Below, in pieces: positions 57,892 through 64,000 of a stretch of DNA of 64,000 nucleotides. The notes beneath the pieces were generated by a model that saw only the letters and a program-made list of their open reading frames with translations, had not been told where the DNA came from and did no database searches. Source of the DNA: Heliocidaris tuberculata (Eukaryota > Echinodermata > Echinoidea > Camarodonta > Echinometridae); assembly GCA_025618425.1 (NCBI GenBank), contig CM046844.1:3524665-3588664 (forward strand), given 5' to 3'. The translations under genes and the position numbers were made by a program. Each line of letters begins with the position of its first letter. Position 1 is the first letter of the stretch.

Positions 57892-58503
57892 ATCTAACGT
57901 TAGATCTAGTCCAAGATCTAAACTGTTTTGTACTGCGTTTCTGACTGGATTCGATTCTTATCTGATGGATTTTGCCTTTGATACCGTTGAAATCAAGCGT
58001 TTTTTGAGAGTGATACTGTTTTCTACTGTTTGCATGAATTCGATTCTCTAGACTAAGACAAGTTCGAACTTTATATTACCTGATTGATCTGCCTTATTAA
58101 AGACCTAACGTTACTGTTAAAATCCAGCGTTTGTTGATGAGAATGACACTTCTATAAACTTAAGACGTGTTTCTGATTGGATTCGATTCTTATCTGACTG
58201 ATCTAGCCGTTTTCCCCATCGTTTTGGATTTTATTGCATTTATTATTGGAGTTCATTAAAGCCAGCAAGCTACAAATATTTGGTAAGTTGAACGATAAAT
58301 TATGATAATTCTGCTTTCTTTCTATCTCTCTCTCTCTCTCTCTGTGTACATGTACACACTGACTCGGCCGGGCGCGCTGGGTACAGTGCAGTCGTTTGCG
58401 TGCTCACTATCGATAATTTTATCGGTCGCTGAATCTGGTCGGTCATACTTGGACTAGTAAAACTGTTCTTTTAAGCTCGTTAATGTCCGAGGTGTTGTAT
58501 AAA
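57892..58503. other. Downstream of Crypton; no gene
   Basis: Begins with AGATCTAACGTTAGATCTAG. The phrase TCTGATTGGATTCGATTCTTATCTGA is repeated (about 57940 and 58170). A CT repeat lies at 58321-58341. Confidence 0.4.
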
Positions 58504-58653
58504 ACAAATAGTGAATGGCCTTTATTCGTACAATGGAACAAGATTTTGCATTCGGTGAAAGATGAGACACTCTATTATATAATAGAGCGTCTCTTATCTT
58601 TCTCCTCGTGCAAAAATCTTGTACCATTGCACTCATGGCCATTCACTATTTGT
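58504..58653. mobile_element. 150-bp hairpin MITE
   Basis: ACAAATAGTGAATGGCC and GGCCATTCACTATTTGT are perfect inverted ends. Inner arms GGAACAAGATTTTGCA/TGCAAAAATCTTGTACC and AGATGAGACACTCTATTAT/ATAATAGAGCGTCTC... also pair, giving a nearly continuous stem. Confidence 0.85.
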
Positions 58654-61600
58654 ATATTATTGCACGGTCATCCGGGTACTTTGACACAAACCATGAGATA
58701 TTGTTTTAAAATTGCACGGTCATCGGGTACTTCCGCGCAAACCATGAAATACACTGATTTTCTGGTTGGCTGAAAACCCTTCATACTAATAATAATATAT
58801 TGGTTTACCGAACAAACCTTTTTTTTTTTTCTTTGACCTTTCCAAGAAACCAGACGAGGTTAACGCACTTTGCCGTCAGCAGTCATTGATGAAAGTAAAT
58901 TTCTACTTTTGGGGAACATTTTTTTCCAAATTCTGTCTTATTAGACGTTAGAATGCCGCACAAGAAGTAATTTGCATTATGAATGTCTTATGTATGTGTT
59001 GAAGAAAAGATGATATTTTGTGTAGTTAAGGTAAAAAAGGGCGATTTATTTGGTTCAGGTCGATGACCGGGTCAATGTCAAGATACCGTTGAAAATGCAT
59101 ATGTGTACAGAGCCTATAGTGAAAGTAAAGGGATAGATTATGTTAATGAATTTATTTAGCGTGCGAATGGAGAGGGCGCATGCAGTTAAATGATAAGGTG
59201 ATGTGTTTCGCTAAATGAAAGGAATTTAGTTCAGCTTTTGGAAAATGGAAATTTGTTTTTTAAAAACTCAGAGTCAAAGAGTAAATTCAGCAGTTAATTA
59301 AGGTGAAATATGAGTTAATATTATGGATGAAGTTAACTAGGGTTGATGAAATCTAAAGCAACTTGCAGTCTCCTATTAGTTGAATTTGTGCAAAAGGCAT
59401 GATGGTTTAGAGGTTATCATGTTTATGTATTGATAAAAGCATAACAGACAGGAGACAGGGAATCATTTGAGTACATGTATAAGTAGTTTATCATTAGAGT
59501 CAAGGAATATGGCAGGTATTTGTGTATGTGTTAGTTTAAGCTAATGCAGTTGTATTAAAGGGATTACAGATGCATGCTTTTATTTAAAGGGAGCATTAGA
59601 AATGAGTATAAATGTTTTAAACTAAGAATTTCTTTGTTTGGTTTCATACAAGGAATGTTCATGTTTAACAGACGTTTAAAGGCAAGAGGTTAATTGCTTT
59701 GATGATACACCGTGTACCCACGTACTATTCTTAATTCACATGACACAAAGAACTAGTCAATGTACACTAGATTTCTGACTTACAGGAATTTATTTGTGAA
59801 CTGGTCAGGAGATAATACATGCTTTAAATTACACAAGGCAAGCAAACTATCTGAGAGAACAGTTATTAGAAATTTACTGATAGATCAAGTTGGTTAATAT
59901 TGATATACAGCTTACTTATGATCTGTTTCTGGTTTTTCTTCTGATTGCAGATTGAAGAAATTATATACAATTACCGGCATTTCTAACAACAGAGCCTAAG
60001 TCTCCATCCTTCGGTGATCCATATATAGTTATTACTATTATTATTACTATCATTATTATTTTCAATATTATTAGTAGTAGCATTCCTCTTATTATTATCA
60101 TTATTATTATAATCATGATCGTTATTATTGTTAAAATTATTTTAACGGTTTTGTGCCTAGATTATTTTTTTTCACGATACGTAACAGTTTGGCTTTCTGG
60201 TATTGTGTGTTCTATCTACTGTCGATGTAGACCTGTCATAATATTTTTATTTTTTAACAAAGATGTCCTATTAAAGTTTTATTATATTCCTTTAGATGCA
60301 TATTTATCGCTGGCATGGAATGGAATTTAACAATGCACGTTGGAGCCAATTTACATGCACAGTCCTTCCTAGCCATCAACTTCACCATGTTCACATGTTT
60401 TAGTCCTGTATTATTGTTATGATACATTTTTCGTATTGATCCTTCGCCCTAAGAAGCATAATCTTCACAGCTTTTTCTCTATTTCCCCTTCTCTCTCTCT
60501 CTCTCTCTCTCTCTCCACCTCCCTCCCACTTCTATCTACCTCCTCCATCTCCCCCCCCCCCTCTCTCTCTCTGTCATGTATCTCTCTGATTATATCTACC
60601 TATGGTCAAATGTATTAGAATACTGTGTTACTAGAGTTGTTGTTGATTATTACGACTTTCCAAGGATACAAAGATAAAGAATTACATTTCATGTTCCCAT
60701 CATAATCGACAACAAAAGGAATAAGCTTCAGGTTCACACAGCTATTCAGAATTGAAATTCACTTGTTTTACTTCAAAACATAGAATATCAGAACCCCACT
60801 GTAAATAAAGTTATACATGTATTAGATCTTACCGTGTAAAAAAAATATACTGCTATATATAATATATATAAGGGCATTTAGTTCACCGGAAGTCTTCCTT
60901 TCCTTATTTCCTTATCATTTTCATTTTTGGATACATAATTGAGGGTGGAACACGGCCCCTAAAAAGTATGCTCTACAATACCTGCATTTTCAAAGATCAC
61001 AAATTTAATGTTGATTTCTGAATTTATCCTTGGTACATCTGATTTTCACAATTGTGAATATCTCAGGGATGAAGTATTCACAATGGTGGAATACTTCAGG
61101 GATGAAATTGTTTCAAACTTACATAATTCATAAATAAGATTCCTATCATATTGATATATTGCAAAAGACCAAAGTATTTGAAAATTCAATGTGAGAACAG
61201 TGAGAAAACAAATACATGCATATCCAGCCAGAGAGACAGATTGACTTATACAGTAGCCATGGTAGCGTCCTCTAATATCAAAAAATGAAGCAGATTTAAA
61301 AAAAAAAAAAAAGATTTTCATGATTTTTAATTTGGACGTAGACCCACAAAATACATCAAGAAAAAACAAAATTCAGCGAATCAATGATCTCATCACAACC
61401 TTTCCGTTATCTCTCATTTGAATACTTGAAATTGAGAACGTTTTTCACATACACTGCTAAAATAGAGAATGTTTTTTACACTGCAGTATAATTATCATAA
61501 ATAAGATTTCATTCCATTGTTATAATTTGATATTGCAGCACTAAAAAGAATTATAAAGAACAATCAACAGTCTTTTCAAAGATGTTTCATCAACAGTAAA

Positions 61601-62496
61601 ATATGATATCGCCATTTTAAAACAATTATAAAATGATTATATATCAGCGGTCTTTTTAAAGATGTTCCATCATCAGTAGAGTAGGACCATACTGTAATCA
61701 CAAATACAATCAGAGGTATTTTTTAACATATGTATATATTATCTTTTTAAAATATAAACTGACTAGAAGCAAAATAAGTATGTGTTTAGTACAGCAAATT
61801 TAGCTGATAATCATGGCAAGTTTCATCAACTGATTTCTACGTTATAAATGCACTCAAAACAGCAGAACAGAAACAAAGTGTAACTAAAAAAAAAAAAAAT
61901 AAAAAAAAAAAAATAAATAAATGGCTACTCTGAAAATTTCCTAAATTGCCTTTTTCTCACATCTTGAAAAAGAGCAAAATAATTCACCAAAAGATTAATG
62001 TTTTCCAATTTTTTACATACATGTAAATAATTAACAATAACATAATAAGAAAACAAATGCCATTCAGTTAACTAAAAAATAACTGGGTTACCACACTTTA
62101 CAACTGAGTCAGATAATTACTTGCCACTAAGTCATTATCAACACATTTGACCAGTGGCAAAAAAAAAAAAAAAAGAAGAAGAAAAATCCCAGCGCTCCAG
62201 AAGTCGCTCAACGGGTGGGGGGGGGGGGGGGGGGGGGGGGGGGGTCCAGAATTCTCTGACAATTGAGAAAAAAAAAAATCTAAAAAGGGGAAAAAAAAAA
62301 AATTTGTCAAAACTTGTCAGGGGTACACTAGTGCTCTTCCACCAAACCTAAGGATGCATGCATTTTTCCTGACCAATGAAGCAACATTGTGCACATTGGT
62401 GATTATCAACACATCTGACCAATTAATGATAACCTTTCCTTGAAAGAAATCTTGACCTTTGTCCTTGGTCAGATTCAACTCATTTTCGAACTAAAC
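58654..62496. other. Unassigned intergenic or intronic DNA
   Basis: No convincing exon found. A tandem pair of TTGCACGGTCATC(C)GGGTACTT units stands at 58659-58750. ATT repeats are at 60020-60115, CT repeats at 60490-60580, poly-A and A/T runs at 61885-61920, and a 28-base poly-G run at 62217-62244. Confidence 0.4.
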
Positions 62497-63060
62497 CTGC
62501 AGATTTAAGAGATGTACCTGTGGTATGAATTTGGTGATTCTACCTCAAATCCACAGAAAGTTATTGTGATTACAGTGCTTCCTGTAGAATGTGCAATGCT
62601 GAAAAGGGATGCCTTTTGCCTAAATATTAACTTTCCAGTGTTTTCCTTTCCGTTTCTTCTTTTCTTTCTGTTTTTGTTTTCCTTTCCTTTCCCTTTTCTT
62701 TTTTCTTCTCCTTTCTCTTTTCCTCTTCTCTTTCCTCTTCCCTCTCCCCTTTTTTTTTTGCCGACAGAGGTTGCGCATTTGCCGATATCAATTTTGAGTG
62801 GAAGGTGTGACACCCCCCCCCTCTAGTGGCGCCGCCGCCACACACGTTATGAGAACTACGCACCAATTTTGCAAGAATGGTTTACAGCTCCATTGCTGCC
62901 ACACATTCGGAGAAAAATTTCTCTGAATGTTTGACCATTTTTCGACATTCGTGAATCATTTGTGTGCCCCCTGAAAATCCACTTTAAGAGATTTACTTGT
63001 GGTATGAATTTGGTGATTCTACCTCGAATCCATAGAAAATCATTGTGATTATAGCATGAT
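62497..63060 (+). repeat. 75-bp direct repeats flanking a pyrimidine/poly-C insert
   Basis: TTAAGAGATGTACCTGTGG and about 60 following bases (from 62497) recur at 62983 (TTAAGAGATTTACTTGTGG). The DNA between includes a pyrimidine tract (62640-62760), the word GCCGACAGAGGTTGCGCATTTGCCGA and TGGCGCCGCC. Very similar sequence stands at 22300-22540, so this is a dispersed family. Confidence 0.65.
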
Positions 63061-63207
63061 TGCTGACGACAACAACCGAACGACGGAAATAGTGACGCCT
63101 ATAATCTCGCTCCGCTACGCAGGCGAGACAAAAATAACGGAAGGAAAGGACGGGTTGAATACACCAAGAAGAACACCAAAAACCAGCTAAGAGGAAGAAA
63201 TGAAATA

Positions 63208-63382
63208 CAGTGGAACCTCGTTATAAAGAGCACTGATATAACAAACTCTCGTTATAACAAGGTGATTTTCCTGGTCCCATCTCTTTGTATTCTATTGTAT
63301 TTTGGCCCTGATATAACAAGGTTTCGATATAAAGAGGTAATTTCTCTGGTCCCAAGGACCTCGTTATAACGAGATTCCACTG
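63208..63382. mobile_element. 175-bp pogo/Tigger-type MITE
   Basis: Termini CAGTGGAACCTCGTTATAA and TTATAACGAGATTCCACTG, with TA on each side (63206-63207 and 63383-63384). CAGTGGAACCTCG ends and TA duplications are the hallmark of pogo/Tigger elements. No transposase. Confidence 0.88.
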
Positions 63383-63497
63383 TACTGTTAAAATTGAAGA
63401 GTCTTCAAGTATGACCTCAAGTGGGCACCAAGCAAAAAATGCACCTCAAAGACTTTTAGGAGCGATCGTTGCCAAAACATTTGCCATACAACCTCTT

Positions 63498-63698
63498 TCA
63501 CAGGTGGGCGTTAGGTACCAAGGACTCTCTCTTACGGGTGGGGTCACACATGATCAATGATCCTCTCGGGGTTTCGCTGAAGGTACCATGTCTGTAGACC
63601 ACCTGGCCTCTTACTATGGTGATCTGTACGGCTCCCTTCAGGGTCAGGCCACTGTAGGGCGTTACCTTGTGCCTGTGATGAATGTTTTCAGGCTGGAT
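63498..63698 (-). CDS. Allantoinase, last coding exon
   Basis: Allantoinase opens the hydantoin ring of allantoin in purine breakdown. On the minus strand the acceptor CATATGTTTAG opens a phase-0 exon of 66 codons ending in TGA (63498-63500). It reads IQPENIHHRHKVTPYSG, then LTLKGAVQITIVRGQVVYRH and GTFSETPRGSLI. The H-HxxKxTPY-G and VRGxVVYxxGxF blocks are characteristic of the C-terminal end of allantoinase/hydantoinase amidohydrolases. The catalytic metal ligands would be on exons beyond the window's right edge. GTAAGA inside the exon near 63534 could be an alternative donor. Family certain at the level of cyclic amidohydrolase, allantoinase most likely. Confidence 0.75.
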   Translation of the reverse strand: MQPENIHHRHKVTPYSGLTLKGAVQITIVRGQVVYRHGTFSETPRGSLIMCDPTRKRESLVPNAHL

Positions 63699-64000
63699 CT
63701 AAACATATGAAACAAAAAAATAAAATAATGACATTAGTAACCAGAAGGAAAAAATACAACTTGAATGCTCGAGTGCCTTATCACAGTAGCTTAGGTGAAG
63801 CTGGGTTATTAATAAGTTTGTACAGAAAGATCAGTATGTACAACTATATCAATGAGATTACTGTTAATGTCAAGAGCCAAAACTTCACATGATCAACAGG
63901 CTCAAGACTGAATCGGCAAGAGTAGGAAGTTCAGGAGAATATCCAGAAATGACACTTGAAGAACAGCATAAACTCAGAATCTACACGAACACAATCTAAA
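63699..64000. other. Probable intron of the allantoinase gene
   Basis: AT-rich sequence upstream of the acceptor at 63699-63700. No other exon found before the window ends. Confidence 0.5.

Overview
The window is gene-poor animal DNA made almost entirely of mobile elements, their nested copies and simple repeats. Marks of an animal nuclear genome are the intron-split exons with normal GT/AG signals, the mix of element classes (Gypsy LTR, several LINEs, Penelope, Crypton, hAT-type and pogo-type MITEs, foldbacks, a Helitron-like end) and no operon structure. TAGGCCTAT-like motifs, an allantoinase exon and this element mix suggest a marine invertebrate, probably an echinoderm such as a sea urchin. 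That assignment is inference.

Layout. 1-2.4 kb: diverged repeats. 3.1-7.4 kb and 13.5-18.0 kb: two copies of one 4.3-4.5 kb segment in direct orientation, each holding a Helitron-like end, a dead Jockey/CR1-type LINE and a 0.9 kb MITE. Between them lie a 1.04 kb palindromic foldback with 53-bp tandem units (8112-9150), a tandem pair of palindromic repeats (9791-10068) and a long-TIR DNA element with another nested inside it (10233-11765). 18-26 kb: local duplications and MITEs with many poly-G/poly-C runs.

26194-40537 (minus strand) is the centrepiece. It is a 14.3 kb Ty3/Gypsy retrotransposon with ~0.9 kb LTRs and a TAAC target duplication. The order is gag (CCHC) - protease - RT - RNase H - [5.0 kb LINE inserted, with TGTCCTAG duplication and an intact 1208-residue ORF2] - integrase - PHD finger - TatD-family metallonuclease. 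The TatD frame sits where retroviruses keep env, and a near-ideal 3' splice acceptor lies 3 bases before its ATG. This is my best candidate for an undescribed system: an LTR element carrying a captured nuclease and a chromatin-reader finger.

40.5-46 kb: MITEs, a hAT-type insertion and a purine-rich tract. 46003-49585: a Penelope-like element with RT and GIY-YIG endonuclease, ~0.9 kb inverted arms, a hammerhead ribozyme motif in each arm and a 14-bp target duplication. 49.6-53 kb: two hAT-type elements. 53-55.4 kb: two candidate exons of an unrecognised minus-strand host gene. 56520-57891: a Crypton-type tyrosine recombinase gene with all catalytic residues. 57.9-63.4 kb: mostly unassigned, with hairpins and a pogo/Tigger-type MITE. 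63498-63698: the last exon of a minus-strand allantoinase gene, the most secure host gene here.

Many frame breaks in the element genes fall on homopolymer runs, so some apparent pseudogenes may be intact in the real genome. Coordinates of element ends were read by eye from terminal and target-site repeats.
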